Shown here: positions 34,048 to 45,427 of the stretch, one piece after another
Position numbering within the stretch: the first letter of the stretch is position 1
How the letters are laid out: every line of letters starts with the position of its first letter
NCBI GenBank assembly: GCA_022432975.1
Contig: CM039512.1
Span: 36,453,730-36,517,729 of the forward strand
Direction: 5' to 3'
DNA length: 64,000 nt
DNA from: Begonia masoniana
Lineage: Eukaryota > Streptophyta > Magnoliopsida > Cucurbitales > Begoniaceae
Position numbers and translations under genes: made by a program
The notes under the pieces: model-generated
Told to the model about the DNA's origin: nothing
The model's input: only the letters and a program-made list of their open reading frames with translations
Databases searched by the model: none

Positions 34048-34375
34048 GTTCTCTGGAATTCGGATTCCAGAGAACATGTCGATCGATCGCCAGGAGGGGC
34101 GATCGATCGGCTTAAATGTTGGCAAACTCTATGGAATTTCCAGAGAGTTAGCCGATCGATCGCCAGGAGGGGCGATCGATCGGCTTAAGTGTTTGCAAAC
34201 TCTATGGATTTTCCAAAGAGTTAGTCGATCAATCGCCTGATAAGGAGATCGATCAGCTGGGGATCGATCGCAGTGGGGCGATCGATCGGCTGATGTGTGG
34301 GGCGATTGATCGCCCCCAAATAATTACTACTGCCGATCAATCGGCTGAATTGGCCTATCGATCGGCCATGCAAAT
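34048..34375 (+). repeat. Hairpin cluster with CGATCGATCG words in D 5' LTR
   Basis: 34048-34075: GTTCTCTGGAAT/ATTCCAGAGAAC, 12 bp. 34080-34109: CGATCGATCGCC/GGCGATCGATCG with loop AGGAGG. 34151-34184: GCCGATCGATCGCC/GGCGATCGATCGGC, 14 bp, same loop. At least four more GATCGATC or GATCAATC words follow to 34375. Confidence 0.9.
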
Positions 34376-34587
34376 TATGGGCGAAATGCCCCTTTTGCCC
34401 CTGATTTCCTTTGGCCGATTATTTTCTTTTCTTTTCCAGCATGTTGATGAGTCTTCTTTTTATTTAACGATTTCAACGATTTAGATTTTGGTTTAAAGCT
34501 TTAAAAGGGAATCAAATTTCGATTATGGCTTAAAATGAAAAATTTTATGGGAAATTCGTGGTATAGAGTCAAAGGTCGTTACAGTTA

Positions 34588-34600
34588 TGGTATCAGAGCC
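34588..34600 (+). other. Element D primer binding site
   Basis: TGGTATCAGAGCC lies four bases after the 5' LTR end, complementary to initiator Met tRNA. Confidence 0.92.
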
Positions 34601-34749
34601 CTCGGGTTTTAAAATCGATTCTATAGACTGCTCGACTGTACAGCCACAACACAGACATCCTTCCTCAACTGTAAGTACGTTTAAATGCTTTATTTGATTT
34701 CGATTTTCTTAGGATTATATGTTTTGACTTTTATAGGAGTTATAAAACA

Positions 34750-35752
34750 ATGGTTTGAGGTAGAGACGCCAGGGACGAAGCTCTGGATAGACTTACTGAT
34801 TTGCTGGATCGTCAAACTCAACATATGGACAGGCAAGCACAACAGATCGAGAGCCTAGTGAACCGAGAAAATCAAAGATCCCGGGATATAGTCATTCTAA
34901 ACAATCACGGCATGGAGAGGTTTCAAAAGCTACGGCCTCCAGTATTCAACGGAATCTACGGACCCCTCTATTACTGAGGAGTAGGTTCAAACGATGGAGG
35001 ATATGTTGGCTTATGCTAAAGTAGAGAATGCCGAGAAGCTCACGTGCGTCACTTTCCACCTGACATTGGATTCCTGATTTTGGTGGGATTCCCTTAAAGC
35101 GACTACGGACGTGACACTGATGAGGTGGGAACGGTTTAAGATCGTATTGTTCAATAAATACTTCAACCGTATAGTGAGGGCGGCAAAAAGGGTGGAGTTC
35201 ATGCAGCTGAAGCAGACCAGTACAGTTGCAGAGTATATTAGAAAGTTCGAAGCCTTATCACGGTTTGCACCGCGCTTAGTCAGCGATAATGAAGACAAGG
35301 TGCAACAGTTTATGGATGGACTAAACCCAAAGATTCGAAAGAATATCAGAGTATCTGGCATTTTAGATGTGCCCTATGAGGATATCGCGGCGAGAGCCTT
35401 AGAGTTTGAGGCTGTGGAATTGACTTGTGTGAAACCAAAGGAGCCAACTAGGGGATTCTTTCGAGAGATCCACTCTCAGTTATGGAATAGAGGTTGGCAA
35501 CAAAAAGGACAGCCACCAGTACAACAACAAAAGGGTGTCAGGAGACCATATGAAGGAGGTAACGACCGGGGAAAAGGAAAACAGGTACAGGGAACTACTC
35601 AAAAGCCTTGGTGCCCTAAATGCCAGAAAGAGCATAGCAGTGAATGCTGATTGGGCACAAATAGGTGTTTCCGGTGTGGAGAGATAGGCCATTATGTTAA
35701 AGATTGCCTGAAGCCGGGCCGAGAACAGTTAGGCAGAGACTAGAGGAGAGTT
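34750..35752 (+). pseudogene. Element D gag
   Basis: ATG at 34750 is followed by a TGA at codon 3 where C and relatives have arginine. The frame then gives a coiled N-terminus (DEALDRLTDLLDRQTQ), the MERFQKLRPPVFNG stretch, a frameshift near 34970, and a second TGA just before FWWDS. The capsid core is intact in 35111-35650 (MRWERFKIVLFNKYFNRIVR...YIRKFEALSRFAP), followed by CPKCQKEHSSEC, a third TGA, and the knuckle CFRCGEIGHYVKDC. The three TGAs fit CGA changed by one C-to-T step. The gene cannot make a particle protein. Confidence 0.88.
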
Positions 35753-36778
35753 ATGCCGAGGATCTTTGCCTTTATCGAGCCTGGTGACGTTGATGACGAG
35801 GCTCAGCCATCTGTTATAGCAGGTACTATCTTAGTCATGGGTGTACCAGTATTTTCTTTGATAGACACGGGAGCTACTCACTCCTTCATTTCAACTGCTT
35901 GCAGGACTAGATTGGGGTTATTATCTGAGTTGGCAGAGTAGGAGTATAGAGTAATGTTGCCTTCGGGAGCTTATTTGCAGTCTGATCATGCTTTCCAAGG
36001 CAATGTCGTCTCGGTGGGGAATAACACACTCTACGCCCGGTTGATAGTTATGGGCATAGAGCGGTATGATCTATTTTCTGAGATATTCCTCAACGATCTT
36101 CCCGGATTACCGCCGGATAGAGAGATCGAGTTTACTATTGATGTTTATCCAGGCTCTGGGCCTATATCAAAGAATCCGTACAGACTGGCACCTGCTGAAC
36201 TAAAGGAGCTGAAGACTCGGTTAGAAGAGTTGTTAGACAAGGGGTTCATTCGACCCAGTTTCTCTCCTTGGGGTGCGCCAGTTCTGTTTGTTAAGAAGAA
36301 GGACAGAACTCTCCGGATGTGCGTCGATTACAGAGAGTTGAATAAGCTAACAGTGAAGAATAAGTATCCATTGCCCCGGATTGATGACCTGTTTGATCAA
36401 CTGCAGGGTGCCCGAGTGTTTTCGAGGATTGATCTACGCTCAGGTTATTATCAATTGAAAGTCCGGAGAGAAGATATTCAAAAGATTGCATTCCGAATGA
36501 GGTATGGGCATTACGAGTTTTTAGTAATGTCTTTTGGACTTACGAATGCTCCTGCAGTGTTTATGGATTTGATGAACCATGTTTTTAAGGAGTATTTAGA
36601 CAAGTTTGTCGTCGTCTTTATTGATGACATCTTGATCTATTCAAAGACAAAGGAGGAGCACGAGGAGCACTTGCGAATTGTTCTGAGGATTCTATGTCAG
36701 CACCAGTTGTACCCTAAGTTCTTTAAATGCGAGTTTTGGCTGGATCGAATTAGTTTTCTCGGCCATATCATATCTTAG
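35753..36778 (+). pseudogene. Element D protease and reverse transcriptase
   Basis: The protease frame 35753-35941 has an intact active site (SLIDTGATHSFIS). A TAG separates it from the frame 35954-36778 with RT motifs [26 protein letters not shown] and catalytic [10 protein letters not shown]. Between IERYDL and [11 protein letters not shown] the D frame lacks about 85 residues that E has (from ILGMDW on), an in-frame deletion of the protease-RT linker. RT ends in a TAG at the HIIS/EGISVD junction. Confidence 0.88.
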
Positions 36779-37675
36779 GAGGGAATTTCGGTGGATCCGG
36801 CTAAGTCTGAAGTTGTCAGGGATTGGCCGCAGCCTAAAAATGTGCGAGAGGTACGTGGATTTCTTGGATTGGCCGGGTACTACAGGAAGTTCATTGAGGG
36901 ATTTTCAAAGATAGCAGTCCCTCTATCTCGATTGACGAGGAAGAACAAAAAATATGTATGGTCGGCTTCATGCGAAAAGAGCTTCAATGAGCCGAAACAA
37001 AGACTATCTACAGCACCAGTGTTAACATTGCCTATTGAACGCAATAAGTTCAGTATTTATTACGACGCCTCAAGGATCGGACTGGGGTGTGTATTGATGC
37101 AAGAAGGTAGAGTCATTGCTTATGCTTCTCGGCAGTTGAAGCTGTATGATCAAAATTATCCGACACACGATCTTGAGCTTGCAGCGGTTGTCTTTGCTTT
37201 AAAAATATGGAGACAATATCTGTATGGGCAGCAGTGTGAGGTGTTCTCAGACCATAGGAGCTTAAAATATTTGTTTACGCAGAAAGAACTTAATATGCAA
37301 CAGCGAAGGTGGTTGGAGTTCGTTAAAGATTATGACTTTGAGATTAAATACCACCCAGGGAAGGCAAACAAAGTCACTGATGCCTTGAGCCGAATGCCCA
37401 CTACGAGTCAACCTTCGCTTGCATCAATGTCCGTAATGCTGAGGTCTGAGATTGAGAGGTTTGATGTGGAGATTGTGGCTGAGTTGTCCACTATGCTCAT
37501 GAACATTTCTCTTAGGCTGACAATAATTGACAAACTCCGAGAAGCTCAGAAGGAAGACTTGGAGTGTGAGAGATATCGATTGAGCATGAAATCTGAGGAC
37601 CCATCCGATTTCAGCTTATCGGATGATGGAATATTGAGATTCAGACATAGGTGGTACGTGCCTAACGATGAGTAG
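36779..37675 (+). pseudogene. Element D RT thumb, RNase H and connector
   Basis: Open for 294 codons. It has the RT connection ([17 protein letters not shown]), RNase H motifs ([43 protein letters not shown]), the tail [16 protein letters not shown], and the linker to integrase ([19 protein letters not shown]). A TAG ends the frame. Confidence 0.88.
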
Positions 37676-38263
37676 CTGAAGAGAGAGATCTTAACCGAGG
37701 CACACTCCTTGGCATACTCAATGCATCCAAGGAGCACAAAGATGTATAGAGACCTAAGACAACACTTCTGATGGCCGAACATGAAGAGAGAGATTGCCAG
37801 TTATGTGGAAACCTGCCTGGTTTGTCAACAGGTTAAGGCAAAACATCAAAGGCTAGCCAGAACCTTACAGCCACCGCCAATTTCGGAGTGGAAATGGGAG
37901 CAGATCTCCATGGATTTCATAGTTGGACTCCCGAGAACGACGAAAGGGCACGATGGCATCTGGGTGCTAATGGATCGTTTGACAATGTCGGTCCACTTTC
38001 TATCAGTGAAGATGACCTATTCTATGGATCAGCTTGCCGAGCTGTAGGAGATCGTGAGATTACACGGAGTACCCATTTCGATTGTCTTGGATAGAAATGT
38101 CAGGTTTACTTCAAAATTCTGGAAGAGTCTGCATAAGACGATGGGAACTCAGCTAAATTTCAGCACAACGTTTCATCCTCTGACTGACGGACAAACAAAA
38201 AGAACAAATCAGATTCTTTAGGATATGCTCAGAGCTTGCGTAGTAGAATTTCAGGGCTCGTGG
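37676..38263 (+). pseudogene. Element D integrase zinc finger and core, cut by element E
   Basis: The H-H-C-C finger is present (MHPRSTKMYRDL...CLVCQQVKA) but a TGA replaces a Trp codon in HF-WPNM. Core motifs are MDFIVGLPRT (first D), LDRNVRFTS (second D) and TDGQTKRTN, where the third catalytic residue is K in place of E. TAG codons follow LAEL and NQIL. The frame stops at FQGSW where E is inserted (TSD CGTGG) and resumes at 47901. Confidence 0.88.
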
Positions 38264-40741
38264 TGTGACGACCCTAATACTGTACCCAATTTTTCCAGTA
38301 CCATTTTTTTTGTATACTTATCATTATAAACTTTAGACCTAACCTTAACAGTTATTAAATTGAAATCAGAGTTCGTTTAGTAATTCGTTTAAAACAAATA
38401 CTAAAACAATTAAAACAAATATGTAAAACAAATTAAAAACATTTAAAAACAATTAAGCATCGGCCGAGGGACAAAAAGGGATTTTCATCCCAATATACAG
38501 GGGCGATCAATCCCCCGTAGGCGATTGCAACAGGCGATTGCTCGCTTGTTGCCAAAACGCCAGTGGCGATCGATCAATCGCCACAGTTTGTGGCGATTGA
38601 TCGCCACACTCCCTGGAATTCCAGGGAATGGCGATCCAAGAGGGGCAATTGATCCCCTCTTTAGGCGATCAATCGCCACCCTTTCTGCCTCCCTCTCACT
38701 TTCGTTCCATTTCCTTCCTTTTCTTTCTTTCTTTTTCTCCTGCGCCAACTACACAAATACAACTTATACATACACCCTAACCAACACAATAACATCAAAT
38801 ATAAACTCACTCATATCCTCATCCTTTTCACATTCACCGAATCACCCTAAATAACGACTCAAAAACGTATTTAAAATACGATCAATTTTCCTGAAAACGA
38901 ACTGCGTGGATATGTTTGAAAACCGTACAAAATCCCCTATGAAAATTTAAAACAACCAAGCAGTTCCAGAATTTCAAAATAAAAGTCGTCATTTAAGCAT
39001 CCTATACATATTCTATCTATTTTGTCCCAAAACACTTACATACGGTCCCCACGGGTCAGGTAAGCATCGACTGCGCAACACACCACCGCAAGCCATCCTC
39101 CGTCAACTGCATCACTCCTCAGGTGGAGGGATCTCGTCCTCACCTATGTCGAAATCACCTACACAATACAGACACCTATGAGATAAAAATCTCAGCAAGT
39201 TCTAGTAAATGTACATGCATGCTATGCATATGGGTTCAGAAATCATGCAGCATTTTCTTTATCTTTACTCTGTGGGTGTCACCGAGATCTCAGCCTCCTA
39301 ACCGGAGAGAGCACATCCAGGGGTCAGACTACTCTTTCCAGCTAGAAGAGGGGGATACACACTTACAACGAGTACAGCTGTGCTTGAGCCCCATCTCGCA
39401 TGACCTATAACTGTATAACTGTATGAGTATGCAATAAATGTGGTATTGTGACAAACCCGTAATCAGTCTCCACAATAGGTCGTGCCCCTCTCCAGGCCAC
39501 ATCGCCGTTTTCTTTAAAACATCATGTGGAAATTCATTTTCTATGTTCTTTTAAAACACGTGATGCGTGAACAGTTCAATATGACAGAAAATAAACATAC
39601 ATACGGAGCATACCATTAAAACACAACATCAACCTATAAAACGATCGAACCCTAACTACTCAACCAAAGCGATTAAATAAACACGTCACCAAAACTCCTC
39701 GAGACGACCTCGACGTACGGTGTAGGCCAATCGGCCAGAGAAGATCACGAGAACTTACCTCACGCCCGCTGCAATCCAAGCTCTGTCCACGAGCGTTGTT
39801 TACCTAAGAAATTTCACAATATCATTGTTAAAACGAGTTTAAACCGTTGAATATCCAAATTTAACGAAACCTTGACTAAGGACATTACTTAAAGCTCTAA
39901 TTTGATTTAATAGCGCATTTTAGCGAACATTACACATTCTATATTCCAAAACCTCAATTAACAAGCATTTTCCACAAACTCGAAAATCCTAAAACTTTAA
40001 CATTCTCACAAATCAATCTAACTTCGTCCAAAAACGTTCAATACGTCCTTTATATCATCAATCACAATAAACCTATTAATTTCGGACCCTAAATCACATT
40101 TTCAACGGAAACCCTAAACGAACCCTAACCGTCAAACTCCGTGAAAATCAAAATAAACTTCACCAAAACCTTAGAATCGTACCTAGGGTCGGGATTGAGG
40201 AAGAAAACGCGAAGAATCGAGGACGAACGGAGGACAAATCGCCGTTGGAGAGGAGGAACGTCGTGAGGGAGAAGTCGCCTGGAGAGGGAGGTTAGCAGGG
40301 AAGGAGTGAAAATCGTGAAGGATAAGAAGGATTTTGTTTTATTTATAATATTGACTTGTCAAATGACCGTTTTGCCCCTTTCTTTGATTTTTTATTTGTT
40401 TCGTCTTTCGTTTCGTTAATTGATCATCGATTCGGTTTCTCCAAATCTCCATATTTCTCCAGTAAACCCAACTTATTACTAGGGTTCTTTTAAAACTATC
40501 CGTTCGCAAATCGAACCACGTTTACTATTTTTACTAAAACGTACTTTATATTACGATAAACGTAATTTCTCAAAATATAGCGTTATTACTCCGAAAAATC
40601 CCGTAAATTCTTTAAAATTCCTATTAATCGTTATGATCGAAATGACGCTTTCTTTTCGTAAAACGGGTTTGATTTGACATATTCACAAAAAAATGCCAAT
40701 ATATATTATAATATAAAATCTCGTACAAGCCGGATATTACA
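38264..40741 (-). mobile_element. Element E 3' LTR
   Basis: 2478 bp, TGTGACGACCC to CGGATATTACA on the plus strand. It holds a hairpin cluster 38503-38690 (including CCCTGGAATTCCAGGG at 38611-38626 and TGGCGATTGATCGCCA at 38591-38606), the intron-like domain 39159-39758, and a TATAAAG on the minus strand at 40544-40550. Confidence 0.92.
39159..39758 (-). other. Candidate structured LTR intron of E (3' LTR)
   Basis: Donor GGTAAGT at 39758, acceptor GTGTAG|GTGA at 39159, 600 bp. Central hairpin 39298-39345: CTAGCTGGA/TCCGGTTAG, A.C mismatch, then four pairs. Pre-acceptor hairpin 39179-39194: TGAGAT/ATCTCA. The splice-site pairing is 7 bp here because one base changed (CCTACACA); the 5' LTR keeps all 8. 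Confidence 0.55.
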
Positions 40742-40755
40742 TTCCACCCACCTTA
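40742..40755 (-). other. Element E polypurine tract
   Basis: TTCCACCCACCTTA on the plus strand is a purine tract on the minus strand immediately before the 3' LTR. Confidence 0.75.
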
Positions 40756-40781
40756 TTTAGAATTTTGTCAGCAAAATTTAA

Positions 40782-42346
40782 CTACACAAATAGCTCAAGA
40801 TACTTAATCATCATATCCTGCTGTCGCTCCCACGTAGCTTCTTCCCCTTGTGGTTCCGCCACAAAACTTTGACCAGCAGGATCTCTTTGTTGCGTAAGAC
40901 TTTAATGGAAGATTCCAATATACGTACCGGCCTCTCCTCATAAGTTAAGGTAGGTTGTACCTCGATCTCTCTAGTCTCGACGATATGCGATGGATCGCGT
41001 AGTCACTTCCGAAGCATAGATACATGAAATACATCGTGGATGCCTTCCATTGAAGCTGGAAGCTGAAGTCGATAGGCCATCTTCCCAATCTTCTTCAAAA
41101 TAGGAAAGGGCCCCACGTACTGACGGTTTAGCTTACCCTTCCTTCCGAATCTCATAACACCTTTAAACGGAGAAACTTCTAGATAAACCTCGTCACCTTC
41201 TTCAAATTCCAGTTCCCTCCGTCTTGCGTCAGCATAGCTCTTCTGTCGACTCTGAGCTATCTCAATACGCTGTCGGATAACGGCAAACTTCTCTGCTGTT
41301 TGCTGTGGCATCTCAGGACCAACAATGCTGGCCTTGCCAACCTCGTCCCAATCTAACGGAGATCTACACTTCCGACCATACAGCGTCACATACGGAGCCA
41401 TGCCAATCGTAGCCTGGAAGCTGTTGTTGTACGAGAACTCAATCAGAGACAAATATCGGCTCCACGAGCCCTGAAACTCCAGCACACAAGCTCTGAGCAT
41501 ATCCTCAAGAATCTTATTCGTCCTCTCTATCTGACCATCAGTCTGAAGATGAAATGTCGTGCTGAAACTAAGCTGAGTCCCCATAGCTTTGTGCAGACTC
41601 TTCCAGAACTTCGATGTAAATCTCGGATCTCTGTCTGAGACAATCGAAACTGGCATACCGTGAAGCCTAACAACCTCCTGCACATAGAGCTCAGCGAGCT
41701 GGTCCATAGAAGACGTCATCTTCACAGATAAGAAGTGACCCGACTTTGTCAATCGGTCCACGATAACCCATATGCCGTCATGGACCTTCTTCGTCCTCGG
41801 GAGTCCCACAATAAAATCCATGGAGATCTGCTCCCATTTCCACTCTGGAATAGGCAGTGGCTGTAGCGTTCTGGTCGGCCTCTGATGTTCTGCCTTAACC
41901 TGTTGACAGACTAGACAGGTTTCAACGTACTTGGCGACCTCTCTCTTCATATTTGGCCACCAGAAATGTTGTTTTAAATCTCGGTACATCTTAGTACTTC
42001 CCGGGTGCACAGAATATGTCGAAGAATGTGCCTCGGCCAATATCTCCTTCTTCAGATCCTCGTCGCTAGGCACGTACCACCTATGCCTGAACTGTAGAAT
42101 ACCATCATCTGATAAATGAAAATCCAATGAGTCTCCCAACGTCATACTCGATCGAAGCTCCTCACACTCTGTATCATTCTGCTGAGCTTCGCGTATCCTA
42201 TCCAGAATAGTCGGCCTGAGAGAAATGTTGGTGAGCATACTGGACAACTCTGCCACTATCTCCACATCGAACCTCTCAATCTCAGACCGCAGCGTAACTG
42301 ACATCGTTGCTAGTGAAGGCTGACTCGTAGAAGGCACTCTACTCAA
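40782..42346 (-). pseudogene. Element E integrase and chromodomain
   Basis: The open frame 41003-42346 (447 codons) has the linker [19 protein letters not shown], zinc finger ([30 protein letters not shown]), catalytic D-D-E (MDFIVGLPRT, SDRDPRFTS, TDGQIERTN), and the basic GPY/F module (YVGPFPILKKIG). A stop and a one-base shift near 40860-41000 break the chromodomain-like end (EEATWERQQD, LELFV), whose stop is at 40782. All three catalytic acids are intact, unlike D. Confidence 0.9.
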
Positions 42347-43531
42347 AGTATCATCAACCTTGTTTGCCTTTCCTGGATGGTACTTGATATCAAAATCATA
42401 ATCTTTGACGAACTCAAGCCATCACCTCAGTCGCATATTCAGCTTCTTCTGCGTAAATAAATACTTCAAGCTCTTGTGGTCGGAAAATATCTCGCACTGC
42501 TGCCCATATAAATAATGTCTCCATATCATCAGTGCGAAGACCACAGCTGCTAACTCAAGGTCGTGTGTAGGGTAATTCTGCTCGTACGGCTTCAGCTGCC
42601 GAGAAGCATAAGCAATAACTCTCCCCTCCTGCATCAATACACAACCAAGTCCAACTCCAGACGCATCACAATAAATACTAAACTTGTCACCTTCAACAGG
42701 TAGCGCCAATACTGGAGCGGTGGTCAATTTTTGCTTTAACTCCATAAAACTGTTGTCACAAGCAGCCTACCATGTAAATATCTCGTTCTTCCGAGTCAAT
42801 CGTGAAAGAGGAAGTGCGATCTTCGAAAATCCCTCTATAAACTTCCAGTAATAACCAGCTAATCTGAGAAATCAACGTACCTCACGTACGTTTTTCGGCT
42901 GTGGCCAATCTCTGACCACTTGAATTTTGCTCAGATCCACAGATACTTCATCCTGCGATATAATATGGCCAAGGAAACTCACTCTATCTGGCCAAAACTC
43001 GCATTTAGAAAACTTTGGATATAACTGGCGTTGACTCAGAATTCGCAATACAATCCTCAAATGCTCCTCGTGCTCTTCCTTCGTCTTGGAATAGACCAAG
43101 ATATCGTCAATGAAAACCACCACGAACTTGTCCAGATACTCCTTGAAGACACGGTTCATCAAATCCATAAACGCTGCAGGGGCATTAGTAAGTCCAAAAG
43201 ACATGACAAGGAACTCATAATGCCCATACCTCGTTCGGAAAGCCGTTTTCTGTATATCTTCCTTCCGGACCTTCAACTGATAGTAACCCGAGCGTAGGTC
43301 AATCCGGGAAAATACTTGGGCACCTTGCAGCTGATCAAATAAGTCATCGATCCGGGGCAACGGATACTTATTCTTCATCGTCAATTTGTTCAATTCTCTG
43401 TAATCGATGCACATCCTGAGGTTCCTGTCTTTCTTATTGACAAACAGAACGGGCGCACCCCAAGGGGAAACACTGGGTTGAATAAAACCCTTCTCTAACA
43501 ACTCGTCAAGCTGAGTCTTTAGCTCTTGTAA
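42347..43531 (-). pseudogene. Element E reverse transcriptase and RNase H
   Basis: RT lies in 42872-43501 ([26 protein letters not shown], catalytic [10 protein letters not shown]). A TGA ends it at VREVR where relatives have glycine. A further TAG follows the FTW stretch near 42770. RNase H lies in 42422-42745 ([46 protein letters not shown]), then a TGA before [10 protein letters not shown]. Confidence 0.9.
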
Positions 43532-44332
43532 CTAGGCTGGTGCCAACCAATATGGGTTCTTAAACCTTGGCGCGACATTTGGATAAACATCAATAGTAAA
43601 CTCAATCTCCCGGTCTGGCGCAAACCCAGGAAGATCATCAAGGAATATCTCAGAGAACTCTCTGAGTATAGGAATGTCACTCGGCTTTACTCCGCTGAGT
43701 AACTGAACATCAAATACTGAGGCCAAATAAATAGAGCACGCACCTTTAAATTGCTCGTTGACCTTCATGGAATAAGAAATAGGCGATCCACTCAATCGGT
43801 TCATCGCCTGATAAGAAAACTCGACTTTACCTGGGGATCGAAAGGTCACAATCCCGGATCGACAGTCGATGGCGGCGAAGTGCTGTGCAAGCCAGTCCAT
43901 CCCTAAGATAAGATCATACCGCTCTATGCTCACAACTATCAAACGAGCATAAAGGGTAATATCCCCCACTGAGATGACGTTGCCTTGGAGAATACGTTCT
44001 GACTGCATAAGCTCTCCTGAAGGCAGCATCACTCTATACTAGACCCCAGCTAACTAAGACTCTAACCCCAATCTAGTCATGCATGCGGTCGATATGAAGG
44101 AGTGCGTAGCTCCCGTATCCATCAAAGTAAATACAGCTGTACCCATAATCAGAATAGTACCTGCTATCACAGAGGGATGAGCCTCGTCGTCGACATCACC
44201 AGGCTCAATAAATGCGAAGATCCTCGGCATAACTCTCCTCTGATCACCGCCAGACAAATCTCGGTCGGGCTTCGGACAATCTCTGACGAAATGGTCCGCA
44301 TCTCCACAACAATAGCACACATTCATGCCCAA
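43532..44332 (-). pseudogene. Element E zinc knuckle, protease and linker
   Basis: Frame 44054-44332 has the knuckle CYCCGDADHFVRDC and protease active site TLMDTGATHSFIS. A stop follows at about 44050 and 43532-44032 continues with ERYDLILGMDWLAQHF and [30 protein letters not shown] then stands in place of a Glu codon before the RT start. It serves as the intact reference for the deletion in D. Confidence 0.88.
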
Positions 44333-45262
44333 TCTGCACTGGCCAGTGTGTTCCCTCTGATATTTAGGGCAAATAGGTATCTGAGAAGCCCATTGTACTT
44401 GCTTCCCCTTACCCCGATCATTACCTCCCTCAAGAAGTCTTTTAACACCCCTCTGTTGCTGCTGGGGCTGTGCTCTAGGCTGCCAACCTCAATTCAGAGA
44501 CTGAGGACGTATCTCTCGGAAGAAGCCCTTAGATGGCTCCCTCGGTTTGACAGAATCTCTATCAACTGCCTCAATATCAAGCGCCCTGGCCACAATCTCA
44601 TCATAGGATACATTCCGTACCCCTGATATAGTAAGGCGCATCCGAAACTCCTGGGTAAGCCCTTGCAAAAATCTGCGTACCTTGTCCTAGTTAACGCTGA
44701 CCTGACGTGGCGCGAATCGAGAATGGGCTTCGAACTTCCTCACATACTCGGCAATCGAACCAACTTGCCGTAACTGCATGAATTCAACCATCTTCGCCTC
44801 CCATACGGTATGGCTGAAATACTTGTCATAAAACAGCTCTCTGAATCTCTCCCATCCCATAATCGTCACATCGGTGGTCACCTTGATGGAATCCCACCAG
44901 AATCGAGCATCCAATGCTAGGTGGTAGGTCACCAACACAACCTTCTCCCCGTCTTCAATGCTAGCATAGGCCAGCATGTCCTCCATGGTTCGAACCCACT
45001 CTTCAGCTAAAGAGGGATCCGTAGACTGTCCGTTGAATATAGGAGGTTGGAGCTTCTGGAATCTCTCCATCCCCTTATTGCTAGGAGTCGCCGCCTCACG
45101 AGCTCTAACGCCCTCGCGGTCAATTAAGGTGCCCAGCTGTTGGGACTGCCTTTCCATCTGTTGGGCCTGACGCTACATATGTTGGGACTGTTGTGCAATA
45201 AAGTCCTTTAAAGTGTCTATCGTATCGTCTCGGTCATCTCGGTCGTTTCCTCGATGCACCAT
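44333..45262 (-). pseudogene. Element E gag
   Basis: ATG at 45262 begins MVHRGNDRDDRDDTIDTLKD. A TAG follows at QSQHM. The frame 44687-45157 has FQKLQPPIFNGQSTDP, AEEWVRTMEDMLAYASIED and the capsid core WERFRELFYDKYFSHTVWEA...YVRKFEAHSRFAP. It then stops at a TAG after VSVN and continues to the knuckle, with a TGA after PQSLN where an Arg codon is expected. Confidence 0.88.
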
Positions 45263-45410
45263 AATTATATACTCCTATATCAAAGTTAAAACACATAATC
45301 TAAGAAACTAGAAATCAATTAAAGCTATAAACATACTTACAATTGATGAAGAATGTCCGCGTAGTGGCTGTGCAGTCGAGCAGTCTACAGAACCGATTTT
45401 AAAACCCAGG

Positions 45411-45423
45411 GGCTCTGATACCA
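45411..45423 (-). other. Element E primer binding site
   Basis: The minus strand reads TGGTATCAGAGCC, four bases inside the 5' LTR edge at 45428. Confidence 0.92.
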
Positions 45424-45427
45424 TAAA

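Larger units (their letters stand above)
32838..34583 (+). mobile_element. Element D 5' LTR, main part
   Basis: It continues the D LTR after B (the first five bases are the B TSD) and ends GGTCGTTACA, followed four bases later by the primer site. It matches 52900-53591 and 56429-57409 of the 3' LTR. It holds the intron-like domain 32949-33497 and the hairpin cluster 34048-34375. Confidence 0.9.
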
